Shown here piece after piece: positions 1 to 8,596 of a stretch of 26,009 nt of DNA. Source of the stretch: Bacillota bacterium (GTDB lineage Bacteria; Bacillota; Clostridia; Peptostreptococcales; Anaerovoracaceae); assembly GCA_017543805.1 (NCBI GenBank), contig JAFYFK010000204.1:1-26009 (forward strand), in the 5' to 3' direction. The position numbers and the translations under genes were made by a program. Under the pieces are notes generated by a model that searched no databases, was not told the origin of the DNA, and saw only the letters and a list, made by a program, of their open reading frames with translations. Numbering within the stretch: position 1 is the stretch's first letter; each line of letters opens with the position of its first letter.

Positions 1-17
1 CCGGGAGGTGAAAGACC

Positions 18-1292
18 GTGGGAGATCTGACAGGCTCCATCAACTATTCGATCAGCGTCGCCGCCCTGACCCTGATGGTCATGAGCGTCATCATAACCAA
101 CGTAAGCACCAGCCTCGAGAAAAGCACAAGGCGGTTTTTCTATACGTTTTTCCTTACGATGCTGCTGTACGTGATCTCCAATCTGCTTTCGCAGTTTGCG
201 GAGAACATGGGGACGCCGGCCTTTACGCAGATAGCGATCTTTTCGGAGTCGCTCTTCTCGTCGCTGCTGATGCCGATGCTGACGCTGTTCATACTTGACT
301 GCACCGGAGAAAAATGGCGCGAATCCATGCTGTTTTTCGTGACCTGCGGCATATGGCTGATATATATACTGATACTGCTGATGACGCAGATCACCACATT
401 CATCTATTACATCAGCCCGGACAATGTTTATCACCGCGGCCCGCTGTACCCTGTCCTGCTTGTTCCTCCCGTACTGATAATGGGAGCGAACCTCATCGGG
501 GTCATTCTGAGGCGCAAAATGCTTTCGCAGAAGCAGTTCCTGTCGATCATCACGTTTATAATGCTGCCGATGTTCGCGATGATAATCCAGATGATCTTCT
601 TCGGGCTGTATCTGATAGTTTTCGCTACCGCTGTTTCAGGCATACTCCTCCTGCTGTTTATACTTACGGATCAGATGGAGAACTACGCCAAGCAGCAGAA
701 AGAGATCGCCCAGCAGAGGGCAAGCATCATGGTGCTCCAGATGAGGCCGCACTTCATCTACAATACCATGATGAGCATCTACTATCTTGTGCAGCAGGAT
801 TCCGAGCGCGCCCAGAAAGTCATTCTGGACTTTACAAGCTACCTGAGAAAGAACTTTACCGCCATCGCAAAGGAAGACACGATCCCGTTTACCGAAGAGC
901 TGGAACATACAAGAGCTTACCTTGCTGTCGAACAGGTCCGTTTCGAGGACAAGCTGTTTGTCGAATACGTCACGCCGGAAACGGACTTCAGGCTGCCTCC
1001 GCTCACGCTTCAGCCGATAGTTGAGAACGCGGTAAAGCACGGTATCGACCCGGAGCTTGGATCCCTGTATATCTCGATCTACACGGAAAAAACGCCTTCG
1101 GGCATCAACATAAGCGTCGAGGATTCGGGGCCGGGCTTTGAGGCCTCCGACAACAACGAACCGCATGTCGCCCTGGCGAATATACGGGAAAGATTAAAGA
1201 TAATGTGCGACGGAGAGTTGGAGATCAAATCGCGCAAATCCGGCGGGACCGCTGTCACGATAAAGATCCCGTACCCCAAAGAATCTAAATAA
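18..1292 (+). CDS. LytS/YesM-type sensor histidine kinase, seven-TM
   Basis: Membrane sensor histidine kinase that would autophosphorylate and pass phosphate to a response regulator. The first ~217 residues contain about seven hydrophobic segments (roughly 8-28, 40-60, 70-93, 104-125, 142-165, 172-192, 197-217) and no large extracellular domain. A short charged linker follows, then a His_kinase-family phosphoacceptor motif MRPHFIYN with His245. The ATPase domain shows the N box (PIVENAVKHG), G1 (EDSGPGF) and G2 (GGTAV). The GTG start at 18 is supported by a GGAGGTGAA ribosome site at 4-12. The partner regulator is expected just upstream, outside the window. The kinase core closely resembles that of the kinase at 22652-23857, sharing MRPHFI, SIYYL, AQKVI, NFTAIA, LTLQPIVENA and NIRERL. 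Its 3' end overlaps the convergent flavoprotein gene by 8 bp. The signal sensed is unknown. Confidence 0.93.
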   Translation: MGDLTGSINYSISVAALTLMVMSVIITNVSTSLEKSTRRFFYTFFLTMLLYVISNLLSQFAENMGTPAFTQIAIFSESLFSSLLMPMLTLFILDCTGEKWRESMLFFVTCGIWLIYILILLMTQITTFIYYISPDNVYHRGPLYPVLLVPPVLIMGANLIGVILRRKMLSQKQFLSIITFIMLPMFAMIIQMIFFGLYLIVFATAVSGILLLLFILTDQMENYAKQQKEIAQQRASIMVLQMRPHFIYNTMMSIYYLVQQDSERAQKVILDFTSYLRKNFTAIAKEDTIPFTEELEHTRAYLAVEQVRFEDKLFVEYVTPETDFRLPPLTLQPIVENAVKHGIDPELGSLYISIYTEKTPSGINISVEDSGPGFEASDNNEPHVALANIRERLKIMCDGELEIKSRKSGGTAVTIKIPYPKESK

Positions 1293-2898
1293 CACTGTTT
1301 TCCGCAAGGTGAATGCCGTCCGCGGCGGCTGACATGATGCCGCCCGCGTAGCCCGCGCCCTCACCGCCCGGATAAAGACCTTTAATGACGGAGCCGTCGC
1401 AAAGCACGGCTTCGCCTTTTTCATTTCTGACAAAGCGCAGCGGGGATGAGCTTCTGGATTCTATGGCGGTCATTACAGCCGAGGGATCGGCAAAACCGCG
1501 CAGCTTTCTGTCCAGCATGGGAAGCGCTTCTTCTATGGAGTCCGAGACAAAGTCCGGAAGGCATTTGCGGATATCCGTAAACCTGACGCCTGGGCGGTAT
1601 GTGGGAACAGGTCCTGCTGCAGATGCTTCGCTGTCAGCGGTATGGCCGAGGAAGCTGCCCACAGTCTGGGCGGGCGCTGTATAAGTTCCTCCGCCGAGCT
1701 CAAAGGCCAGCTTTTCGTATTTTTCCTGAAAATCGAGGCCGGCGAGAGGATCTTCCGACCCGAAATCCGAAGTGCGCACGTCGACAAGAAGAGCGCTGTT
1801 GGCGTTTTCGCCGGAGCGGTCCGAATTGCTCATGCCGTTCGTAACGAGCAGTCCTGGATGCGAAGCGGACGCGACGACCTGCCCTCCGGGGCACATGCAG
1901 AAGGTATAAACGCCTCTTCCCGCGCCTGTTTTTACGTTGAGCTTATATTCTGCCGCAGGCAGGCCGAGCGCCCCGTGTTCGGCCGAAAATTGGGCTCTGT
2001 CGACGAGTTTCTGCGTATGCTCCACCCTGACCCCCATGGAAAACGGTTTCTGCTCCGCCAGCAGGCCTTTTTCCGAGAAATATCTGACGGTATCCCTTGC
2101 GCTGTGGCCGGTCCCGAAAACGAGAACGTCGCATTCTATGCGTTCTCCGCTGCCGGTCACGGCGGCTTTAAGCTGACCGTTTTCTGTCTCTATCGCGCTG
2201 AGCATGGTGCCGAAACGGACTTCCCCGCCGAGGGACTCTATCTTTCTCCGTATATTGACGACCACATTCCGCAGAACGTCTGTGCCTATATGGGGCTTCT
2301 GCCTGTACAGTATGGCCGGATCCGCACCGGCCTCGACCAGCGTTTCAAGGATAAAGCGCTGTGCCGGATCCCTTGTCCCGGTAGTAAGCTTGCCGTCGGA
2401 AAACGTGCCTGCCCCGCCCTCGCCGAACTGCACGTTGGCCTCCGGGTCGAGCTCGCCTGTGCTCCAGAAATGTTCGACCGCCTTTACGCGGTCTTCCATG
2501 GCAGGTCCGCGTTCCAGAACTATAGGCTTTAGGCCGTAAAGAGCAAAAGTAAGAGCGGCAAACATGCCGCAGGGACCAAATCCGCAGACCACCGGCCTGT
2601 GTTTGGGAATGTGTTTTGCCTCTGGAAAGTGATAATGCAGGTCGTCAGGAGCTTTCACGGCTTTTACGCCGGCCTTTTTAGCTGCAGAGAGCAGTTTTTC
2701 ATCAGAAATCTTATCCGAAGCAATATCCAGACTGTAGACCCTGTAGATGACAGGCTTTTCCCTCGCGTCAACGGATTCCTTAACTATCCGCATATCAGAA
2801 ATGCTGCCGGAAGCAAGCCTGAGTTTCTTCTCAGCCTTCGCCTTCAGCAGCTCTTCAGATTCGCCTGTCTTCAGTTTTATTTCATGTACGCGGATCAT
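1285..2898 (-). CDS. COG2509-type FAD-dependent oxidoreductase
   Basis: Predicted flavoprotein dehydrogenase of 537 residues, the usual length for this family of anaerobe FAD proteins. Residues 1-95 form a lysine-rich N-terminal domain (MIRVHEIKLK...). A Rossmann FAD-binding motif VVCGFGPCGMFAAL (Gly106, Gly108, Gly111) follows, then the acidic ribose-binding end at VLERG (~128-131). Family motifs FGEGGAGTFSDGKL and, near the C-terminus, GLYPGGEGAGYAGGI are present. The substrate is unknown; these proteins are sometimes annotated as 'uncharacterised FAD-dependent dehydrogenase'. The ATG at 2898 fits the conserved family N-terminus, but no Shine-Dalgarno sequence is visible before it. A 202-bp inverted repeat ends 34 bp upstream of the start codon. 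The gene is probably cytoplasmic and converges with the kinase gene at its 3' end. Confidence 0.9.
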   Translation of the reverse strand: MIRVHEIKLKTGESEELLKAKAEKKLRLASGSISDMRIVKESVDAREKPVIYRVYSLDIASDKISDEKLLSAAKKAGVKAVKAPDDLHYHFPEAKHIPKHRPVVCGFGPCGMFAALTFALYGLKPIVLERGPAMEDRVKAVEHFWSTGELDPEANVQFGEGGAGTFSDGKLTTGTRDPAQRFILETLVEAGADPAILYRQKPHIGTDVLRNVVVNIRRKIESLGGEVRFGTMLSAIETENGQLKAAVTGSGERIECDVLVFGTGHSARDTVRYFSEKGLLAEQKPFSMGVRVEHTQKLVDRAQFSAEHGALGLPAAEYKLNVKTGAGRGVYTFCMCPGGQVVASASHPGLLVTNGMSNSDRSGENANSALLVDVRTSDFGSEDPLAGLDFQEKYEKLAFELGGGTYTAPAQTVGSFLGHTADSEASAAGPVPTYRPGVRFTDIRKCLPDFVSDSIEEALPMLDRKLRGFADPSAVMTAIESRSSSPLRFVRNEKGEAVLCDGSVIKGLYPGGEGAGYAGGIMSAAADGIHLAENSVI

Positions 2899-2932
2899 TG
2901 TGAATAATGACTGTTTGTTTAAGTAAGTTCAT

Positions 2933-3134
2933 TGACAGCGGGCAGCTCTGACGCGTCCCATGACAGAACCGTGATGTTTCCGGCAGATGAGTGTAGGCGC
3001 GCAGGCGCCGTCGATTTCGAAGGGGAAGGACGGCCCCGTAAGGCCCGGCCGTTCTGAGCCCGAAATCCACACGAAAGATGCCGTTGAAACATCCGGTGAA
3101 GGAATCAGGACGCGGAACGGGCTGCCCGCTGTCA
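2933..3134. ncRNA. Unassigned 202-bp imperfect inverted repeat, candidate structured RNA
   Basis: This lies in the gap between two flavoprotein genes. Nested complementary blocks would fold the whole segment into one rod with internal loops: 2933-2946 pairs perfectly with 3121-3134 (14 bp), 2952-2958 with 3108-3114, 2973-2980 with 3086-3093, 2981-2985 with 3079-3083, 3013-3019 with 3061-3067, and 3030-3035 with 3047-3052. A small side hairpin (GGCGC/GCGCC) sits near 2997-3010. The strand is unclear. On the plus strand the outer stem runs into GCTTTTATTT, which looks like a terminator tail. On the minus strand it would be part of the leader of the gene starting at 2898. Size and rod shape recall 6S RNA, but I see no motif that proves this or any riboswitch class. 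A palindromic MITE-like element is an alternative, though no target duplication is evident. Confidence 0.4.
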
Positions 3135-3173
3135 GCTTTTATTTGATGCAATCAAACGATCGCTGTTTTAGCT

Positions 3174-4472
3174 TTATATCTTTTCCCCTGCCAGAAGACC
3201 GCTGGCAAAGGCGAATGCCAGATTGTATCCACCGCAGACCGCGTCAGCGTCGAGGACCTCCCCGCAGAAAGCAAGGCCCGGCACGAGCCGCGACTGCAGC
3301 GTTTCCGGATCCACCTCAGAAAGCGCGACGCCTCCGGAAGTCACCTGAGCGTCGTTCCAGGAACGGGTCCCGTCTATACTGAAAACGAGGTCTCTGCACT
3401 TTGCTGCAAGAGCCTCCGGACTGCCGTCAAAACCTTCGAGCAGCCAACTGCAGAGCTTGTCCGGAAGAAGTCCGAAGAGCACGCCGGAAAGCGTTCCGAA
3501 TTCCTTAAAGCGCGCGGAAAACAGATCTTTAAGCGCTTCTTCGGAATATTCCTCAAATAGGTCCACATGAGCCTCATATTCGCAGCCGGGGACGCGCCTC
3601 AGAAATCTGCTCACATTAAATGTGCATATCCCCGACAGCGTCTCCTTTGTAAACTGGAGCTCGCCGGAATCCTCAGCAAGAGCACGCAGCGTTCTCTCCT
3701 CATACGTTTTCGGCGCCTGCATTTTTATCTTTTCCGGAGCTGCGTAGGGCGTGAAATCGTCCGGGACGCGGTAAGTCTGAACAGACTGCTCATAAAGACC
3801 GATGCGTGCCTTTGCGCGGACTCCTGCCAGAGCGGAGATATCCTCCCTGACCGTGAGCTGCGTAAGCGCTGGGATCGGCTTAATGACAGTATGCCCGAAC
3901 GCCTTGGCAAAGCGGTATCCGTCACCGAAACAGCCGTACTGCATTCCGGCTTTTCCGCCTGTCGCGATAATAAGCTTTCCGCATTCGATTATCTGTGATG
4001 TATCGGAATGAATAACAAAACCGCTGTCCGTCCTGTTGCAAACAGAAGCCGAAAAACCGGTTATGATCTTTACGCCGGCTTCCTCCGCGGCGCGGATGAG
4101 CGCGGCAGAGATGCTTTTTGCCTGGAATGACCTGGGATACAGGCGGCCTTCGTCCTCTTCCGCGGGAATGATACCGAGTTTTTCGAAAAAGTTCAGAAGA
4201 TCCCCGACCGGATGAGCGTTAAAAACAGCCGAAAGAACAGCCGAGGCTGCTTCCGGCCCGGAATTTGAGTAATAAGTATCCGCGGACGCGTTTCTGTTGA
4301 GATAATTGCATCGCCCGTTGCCTGTGGCGTTGATCTTGCGCCCCGCTGACAGATTCCTGTCCAGCAGCGCAACAGATGCCCCGGGATGGGCTCCTGCAGC
4401 GGCGATAGACGCGGCAAGCCCCGACGCTCCGCCTCCGATTATGGCGATATCATAATATCCGAGTTTTGACAT
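3174..4472 (-). CDS. BaiN/HI0933-family NAD(P)/FAD-dependent oxidoreductase
   Basis: Flavoprotein of the HI0933/YhiN/BaiN family, sometimes annotated as aminoacetone oxidase family; 432 residues, normal length. The N-terminus carries the FAD dinucleotide-binding motif IIGGGASGLA (Gly13 to Gly18), followed by the family signature GRKINATGNGRCNY near residue 48. The C-terminal motifs TSGGVALSEVDPETL and FCGEVLDADAVCGGYNLAFAF are typical of the family. The substrate in this organism is unknown; characterised relatives include gut bile-acid reductases, but sequence alone does not support that assignment here. The ATG is preceded by GGAGGG with a short spacer. It starts 17 bp after the S41 protease stop, so it is probably the last gene of the ftsE-recJ operon. 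Confidence 0.92.
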   Translation of the reverse strand: MSKLGYYDIAIIGGGASGLAASIAAAGAHPGASVALLDRNLSAGRKINATGNGRCNYLNRNASADTYYSNSGPEAASAVLSAVFNAHPVGDLLNFFEKLGIIPAEEDEGRLYPRSFQAKSISAALIRAAEEAGVKIITGFSASVCNRTDSGFVIHSDTSQIIECGKLIIATGGKAGMQYGCFGDGYRFAKAFGHTVIKPIPALTQLTVREDISALAGVRAKARIGLYEQSVQTYRVPDDFTPYAAPEKIKMQAPKTYEERTLRALAEDSGELQFTKETLSGICTFNVSRFLRRVPGCEYEAHVDLFEEYSEEALKDLFSARFKEFGTLSGVLFGLLPDKLCSWLLEGFDGSPEALAAKCRDLVFSIDGTRSWNDAQVTSGGVALSEVDPETLQSRLVPGLAFCGEVLDADAVCGGYNLAFAFASGLLAGEKI

Positions 4473-4489
4473 AAACCCTCCGGAGCCTT

Positions 4490-5707
4490 TTACTTAAGCA
4501 GTTCGACGGCTTTTTCCAGCTGGATATCCTTTACGAGCCAGCCGTCCTCGTCATAGCAGTCGTCAGTAAGTTCGATTATGTAGTCCGGCGTTATGCCGAC
4601 CTTATGTATCACCTTGCCGCTAGGCGTAAAGTACTGAAGTATGGTGAGCTTGACAGCGCTGCCGTCCGACAGTTCGTCTACGGTCTGGATAATGCCCTTT
4701 CCGAAGCTCTGCGTTCCGACGACCTCGCATCTTCCGTTGTCCTGAAGGCCTGCGGTCAAGATCTCGGACGCGGAAGCGGTCCCTCCATTTATAAGCACGA
4801 CCGTCGGGATATCTGTCTTTCCGTCCCTGGTCTTGTAGTAATCGCGGTTGTGGTCCTGGTCCTCGGTGTATACCACAGTGGCCTTGTCCATAAGGATGTC
4901 CGCGATGCCCACAGCCGAGTCAACAAGCCCTCCGCCGTTGTTCCTCAGGTCTATGATAAGCCCCTTTGCGCCCTGGGATAAAAGATTTTCAAGCGCCGCG
5001 GCGAAATCGTTAGCCGTATTGTTAAGGAACGAAGATACCTGTATATATCCGAGCCCGTCATCCCGAAGCTCGCCGGTCACGCTCTGAAGCGTTATGTGCG
5101 TCCTTGTTATGGTGAGCTCGAATTCATCCTTGCCGCGTATGACAGTCAGGGTGACATCGGTGTTCTCCGGTCCTCTGATGGCAGCCGCGCATACGTCGAG
5201 CTGCGTCGCGTTATAGACGACTCCGTCGACCTTATAGATGTAATCGCCGGTCCTCAGGCCTGCCGCCTCCGCAGGAGTTCCGGGAGTCGGAGAGACGACT
5301 ATGACCATATCAGCGTCCGCGTCTGCCGCGACCGTGACGCCAACGCCGGAATAGTCCCCGGTGAGGCTGGCCATCTCGTTGTCGTATTCAGTCTTGGTCA
5401 TGTACATCGAATACGGATCCCCGAGACTTTCGAACATTCCGTAATACATGCCGTTTTCCACGTCCTCGTCCTTTACGCTGACGTAGTAATTATCCTCGAT
5501 ATATTCCCGTATCAGATCGGCTTTTTCGTAAGTTTCCTGGAATCTTGTCAGTTCGCTGTATTTCTTTTCTGAGATCCTGACATAATCTCCGGGGCCTTCG
5601 ACAAGATCCGCGGGAGACACCTGCAGATACACACACATGGCGAAGGCACCTGCCAGCAGGGCAAGCGCTATCAGAAACACGAACAGCCATCGCTTTATAC
5701 GGATCAT
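4490..5707 (-). CDS. S41 carboxy-terminal processing protease with PDZ domain
   Basis: CtpA-type serine protease that trims the C-termini of exported proteins outside the membrane. Residues 7-27 are one hydrophobic segment, a signal anchor or signal peptide. A PDZ domain follows (GVGVTV ... AAGLRTGDYIYKVDG, ~135-190), then the S41 catalytic domain. The Ser-Lys dyad is intact: Ser312 in GGTASASEIL and Lys337 in SFGKG, at the 25-residue spacing I expect from E. coli Prc (Ser430/Lys455, from memory). Length 405 is normal for clostridial CtpA. The ATG at 5707 has AAAGGAG seven bases upstream, inside the 3' end of recJ, and the two genes are two bases apart. Its position behind ftsEX, a murein hydrolase and recJ makes an envelope maintenance role plausible. 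Substrates are unknown. Confidence 0.95.
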   Translation of the reverse strand: MIRIKRWLFVFLIALALLAGAFAMCVYLQVSPADLVEGPGDYVRISEKKYSELTRFQETYEKADLIREYIEDNYYVSVKDEDVENGMYYGMFESLGDPYSMYMTKTEYDNEMASLTGDYSGVGVTVAADADADMVIVVSPTPGTPAEAAGLRTGDYIYKVDGVVYNATQLDVCAAAIRGPENTDVTLTVIRGKDEFELTITRTHITLQSVTGELRDDGLGYIQVSSFLNNTANDFAAALENLLSQGAKGLIIDLRNNGGGLVDSAVGIADILMDKATVVYTEDQDHNRDYYKTRDGKTDIPTVVLINGGTASASEILTAGLQDNGRCEVVGTQSFGKGIIQTVDELSDGSAVKLTILQYFTPSGKVIHKVGITPDYIIELTDDCYDEDGWLVKDIQLEKAVELLK

Positions 5708-5709
5708 CG

Positions 5710-7419
5710 TTATGCTCCTTTAATGTCGCGGACGACCATCTGAAGCCTCCGCCCGTTGTACTCGTTTACGGTGAGTTCTCCCGCCACGTCGACCGACGCG
5801 CCGCGGTATATGGTGCCGCTGAATTCCGCGGCTCTTCTGAACAGTATGCATTCTACCGGTATGCTGTCCCCGGTCATGACTGTAAAGCGCAGATGCTGCT
5901 GTTCCTGGCCAAGGTAGTATGTGCTTACCACGCCCGCGTTCTTCATGCAGAACAGAGGTTTCTCGTTAGCCTCGCCGAACGGTTCGAGCTTCGCGAGCAT
6001 CTCCGCGAACTCGACGTTCTTTTCCCCGGAACTGAGGACTTTTTCTATATACAGTTTTTCCGTAAGCAGCTCGGGTTCAGCGTCGAGACGCTTACGCATC
6101 TCCTCCTGCATGGCGTTCCTGAAAGCGTCGAGGTTCTCCTCAGGCAGCGTAAAGCCACACGCGCCGGCATGCCCGCCGAAACGCGTGAACAGCTCCGCGC
6201 AGGACGAAAACAGCTCGTGCATGTTGACGCCGGGAACGCTGCGCCCGGTGCCCTTCAGAAGCCCGTCGCCTATAGGCGTGACTATGCAGACCGGCTTGTA
6301 GAGGCTCTCCTTGAGGTTTCCGGCAACTATTCCGGCGACCCCTTCGTGCGCTCCGGGAGCGTAGATGACGGGCATAAGCTCTCCGCATCCGCCCTTTTCT
6401 ATGGCTTCCATGCAGATCTTTCTGGTGTCATCCTGAACGGTCTTGCGCTCCGCGTTGTTCTCGACCATTGACAGCGCCAGCTTTCTGAGATCTTCCTCAG
6501 GCTTGCCGCCCAGCAGAAGATCCACGCCGAGCTCAGCTGAATGCATGCGGCCCAGCGCGTTTATATGCGGCGCGATTATGTACGCGATATCTTCGGAACC
6601 GATCCTGCGGTCGCCCAGCCTGAGCGCGTCAAGGAGAATGTTGAGCCCCGTCCTCCTGTGGTCGTTGATGTACATCAGCCCGTATTTTACGAGCGTGCGG
6701 TTTTCGTCAAGAAGGCTCACCACGTCCGCGACAGTCGCTATCGCGACAAGGTCCAGGAGCTCGTTCATGTCGGCTCTGGTAAAACGCTTGTCACCCTTGG
6801 ACTCAGAGACCCTGACAATGCCCTGCGCCAGCTTAAAGGCAACTCCGCAGCCGCAGAGATCCTTAAACGGATAAGTGCTGTCCGCCCTCTTCGGATTGAC
6901 AAAAAGGCAGCCCGGAGCGGCAGTCCCCGGAGTATGGTGGTCGGTAACGATCACCTCCATGCCGAGTTCTTTGGCGTGTTCGATCTCAGCAAGGGAAGTG
7001 CTTCCGCAGTCCACTGTCACGAGCACCTCGACCCCGTCCTCCGCAAGCTTGTCTATCGCCGCGTTGTTGAGTCCATATCCGTCGACAAAGCGCGACGGAA
7101 TATAATAGCGGACATTGTCGGTAAAATGCCTCAGAACAGTAAGCAGCAGCGTAGTCGAAGTGACGCCGTCGGCGTCGTAGTCGCCGTAGACGCAGATCCT
7201 CCTGCCTTTTACCGCACTGTCAAGAAGCCTGAAGACAGCTTCCTTAAGATCGTTCATCTTGAACGGATCATAGGTGGTCTTAGGCATTTCCGCGAAGAAA
7301 TCGTCCGCCTGTTCCTTTGAGACGCCTCTTCTTTCCAGTATTTTAACAATAGCATCAGGGACCCCTGCGGGGTCCCCTACAGCTGTCTGATCTTTCTGTA
7401 ATATTACCCATTCAGCCAT
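5710..7419 (-). CDS. recJ: Single-stranded-DNA-specific exonuclease RecJ
   Basis: 5'-to-3' exonuclease on single-stranded DNA, acting in recombination and repair. It has all the DHH-family motifs: YGDYDADGVTST (~78-89), VTVDCGS (~134-140), VTDHH with Asp160-His161-His162, and the DHHA1-domain motif GGHAGACGF near residue 405. An OB-fold-like C-terminal region ends with NEYNGRRLQMVVRDI. I place the start at ATG 7419 (569 residues, MAEWVILQ) because the family normally begins close to this point and AGGGTGAGG lies just before it. A GTG at 7428 would add three residues and falls within that purine-rich stretch. It is seven bases downstream of the M23 hydrolase when measured to the GTG, and is transcribed in the same unit. 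Confidence 0.95.
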   Translation of the reverse strand: MAEWVILQKDQTAVGDPAGVPDAIVKILERRGVSKEQADDFFAEMPKTTYDPFKMNDLKEAVFRLLDSAVKGRRICVYGDYDADGVTSTTLLLTVLRHFTDNVRYYIPSRFVDGYGLNNAAIDKLAEDGVEVLVTVDCGSTSLAEIEHAKELGMEVIVTDHHTPGTAAPGCLFVNPKRADSTYPFKDLCGCGVAFKLAQGIVRVSESKGDKRFTRADMNELLDLVAIATVADVVSLLDENRTLVKYGLMYINDHRRTGLNILLDALRLGDRRIGSEDIAYIIAPHINALGRMHSAELGVDLLLGGKPEEDLRKLALSMVENNAERKTVQDDTRKICMEAIEKGGCGELMPVIYAPGAHEGVAGIVAGNLKESLYKPVCIVTPIGDGLLKGTGRSVPGVNMHELFSSCAELFTRFGGHAGACGFTLPEENLDAFRNAMQEEMRKRLDAEPELLTEKLYIEKVLSSGEKNVEFAEMLAKLEPFGEANEKPLFCMKNAGVVSTYYLGQEQQHLRFTVMTGDSIPVECILFRRAAEFSGTIYRGASVDVAGELTVNEYNGRRLQMVVRDIKGA

Positions 7420-7435
7420 GGGCCTCACCCTTTCT

Positions 7436-8593
7436 TTATGGGGAAACGTATTTAAGCGGATTCTGGTATTTGCCGTTTACACGGACTTCAAAATGCAGAT
7501 GCGGGCCGGTCGAAGCTCCGGTAGAGCCAACCTTGGCTATGGTCTGCCCTCTGGCGACCACATCGTCCTTGCTGACGAGCAGCTTGCTCGCGTGCGCGTA
7601 CAGCGTGACAATTCCGCCGCCGTGGTCGAGCATTACATAGTATCCGTAACTGTTGTTCCATCCGGCGACCATGACCGTTCCGGCGTTTGCCGCGACTATG
7701 TTGGTACCGGAGGCTGCAGCGATATCTATACCTGTGTGCAGCTTATACACCTTGAGTATCGGGTGCAGCCTGTTTCCGAACGGAGAAGAGATGTAGCGGC
7801 TGGCGGACGCCGGCCACTGCATGGAACCTCCGATATAGTCCCTTGTGCTCTGCAGCTGGAGGATCTTGGCGGTAAGGGCGTTCGCCTCCTTGTTCATGGC
7901 GTCGACCTGAGCCTCGAGCTCTTTGTTGTCCTTGTCGACCTCGGCCTTCTTTGCCTTTACGCTCTCCTGATCCGCCGCGAGAGCTGCTTTTTTCGCCTCG
8001 ATCTCGTCCTGCTGGATCATAAGGTCGTTCTTCATCTTGACGAGGTCGGTCTTGACCGCTTCGATCTCGTCGTACTGCTCCTCGAGCCTCGACAGCAGCC
8101 TGGCGTCGCTGTCGTATATGCGCTTTACCATCTCGATGTTGGTGAGGAAATCCGAGATACTCCCGGAACCGAGCAGCACCGAAAGCGTTCCCACCTCACC
8201 GTTCTTGTACATGGTGCGCAGGCGCAGATTGAGAGAATTGTTCTGGTCGTCGACCTCGGCGAGCTTCGCGTCGAGTTCGTCGCGCTTTACTACTATCTGC
8301 TGCTTAAGGTCGTTGATGTCCTTTTCAAGATCGTTTATCTCGACCTCGGAAGCGTAGATCTTGTTCTCAAGGCTTTTGATCTCTGACGCCAGCGCGCTGG
8401 ACTGCGCCTTCCCCTGTTTGAGCGCGTCCTGCGTGGATTTGATCTGATTCTGCTTGTCCTTAAGGTTCTTCTTTGCGTCGTCGAGCTCGTCCGCGTAACC
8501 CGGGGTCACGCTCATAAACGCGGCGGACGCGAAGATGGCCAGCGCCATCAGAAATGCCCTTATCCTTTTTCCCCTTTTGGTCGTGTTGTTCAT
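7436..8593 (-). CDS. M23 murein hydrolase with coiled coil, FtsEX partner
   Basis: Exported peptidoglycan peptidase of 385 residues. Residues ~9-33 form a signal peptide ending near GYADE. Residues ~35-240 are an almost uninterrupted coiled coil rich in Lys, Glu, Asp and Gln. Residues ~255-385 form the LytM/M23 domain. All zinc-site and catalytic residues are visible: His286 and Asp290 in LHTGID, and His365 and His367 in GPHLHFEV, plus YAH. The domain layout is that of EnvC, but unlike E. coli EnvC the active site is not degraded, so this protein should cut peptidoglycan itself. It starts 4 bp downstream of ftsX, and its ribosome site (GAGG) lies at the end of ftsX. This strongly suggests it is the hydrolase controlled by FtsEX, as PcsB or CwlO are in other Firmicutes. 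Confidence 0.93.
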   Translation of the reverse strand: MNNTTKRGKRIRAFLMALAIFASAAFMSVTPGYADELDDAKKNLKDKQNQIKSTQDALKQGKAQSSALASEIKSLENKIYASEVEINDLEKDINDLKQQIVVKRDELDAKLAEVDDQNNSLNLRLRTMYKNGEVGTLSVLLGSGSISDFLTNIEMVKRIYDSDARLLSRLEEQYDEIEAVKTDLVKMKNDLMIQQDEIEAKKAALAADQESVKAKKAEVDKDNKELEAQVDAMNKEANALTAKILQLQSTRDYIGGSMQWPASASRYISSPFGNRLHPILKVYKLHTGIDIAAASGTNIVAANAGTVMVAGWNNSYGYYVMLDHGGGIVTLYAHASKLLVSKDDVVARGQTIAKVGSTGASTGPHLHFEVRVNGKYQNPLKYVSP

Positions 8594-8596
8594 TCT

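Noticed and set aside
2933..3134. Assignment of the hairpin element to 6S RNA, SRP RNA, or a cobalamin or T-box leader
   Set aside because: Length and rod shape fit 6S RNA loosely, but none of the diagnostic sequences of SRP RNA, B12 box or T-box was found, and I cannot test covariance here. It is left unassigned.
2933..3134. MITE or insertion-sequence remnant
   Set aside because: The terminal arms are perfect inverted repeats, but no flanking target-site duplication is visible and pairing extends through the interior, which is unusual for most MITEs. It remains only an alternative.
2882..3151. 89-codon minus-strand frame covering the intergenic hairpin
   Set aside because: It overlaps the long inverted repeat and runs into the start of the flavoprotein gene in another frame. 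It has no ribosome site and a composition unlike a protein. The pairing explains the sequence better than coding does.
3142..3156. TTTGAT-GCA-ATCAAA inverted repeat as a terminator for the operon ending at 3174
   Set aside because: The stem is only six mostly AT pairs with a three-base loop, and no T-tract follows on the minus strand.
5710..7428. GTG at 7428 as the recJ start
   Set aside because: It is possible, but it lies within the purine-rich stretch that best serves as ribosome site for the ATG at 7419, and MAEWVILQ fits the family N-terminus.
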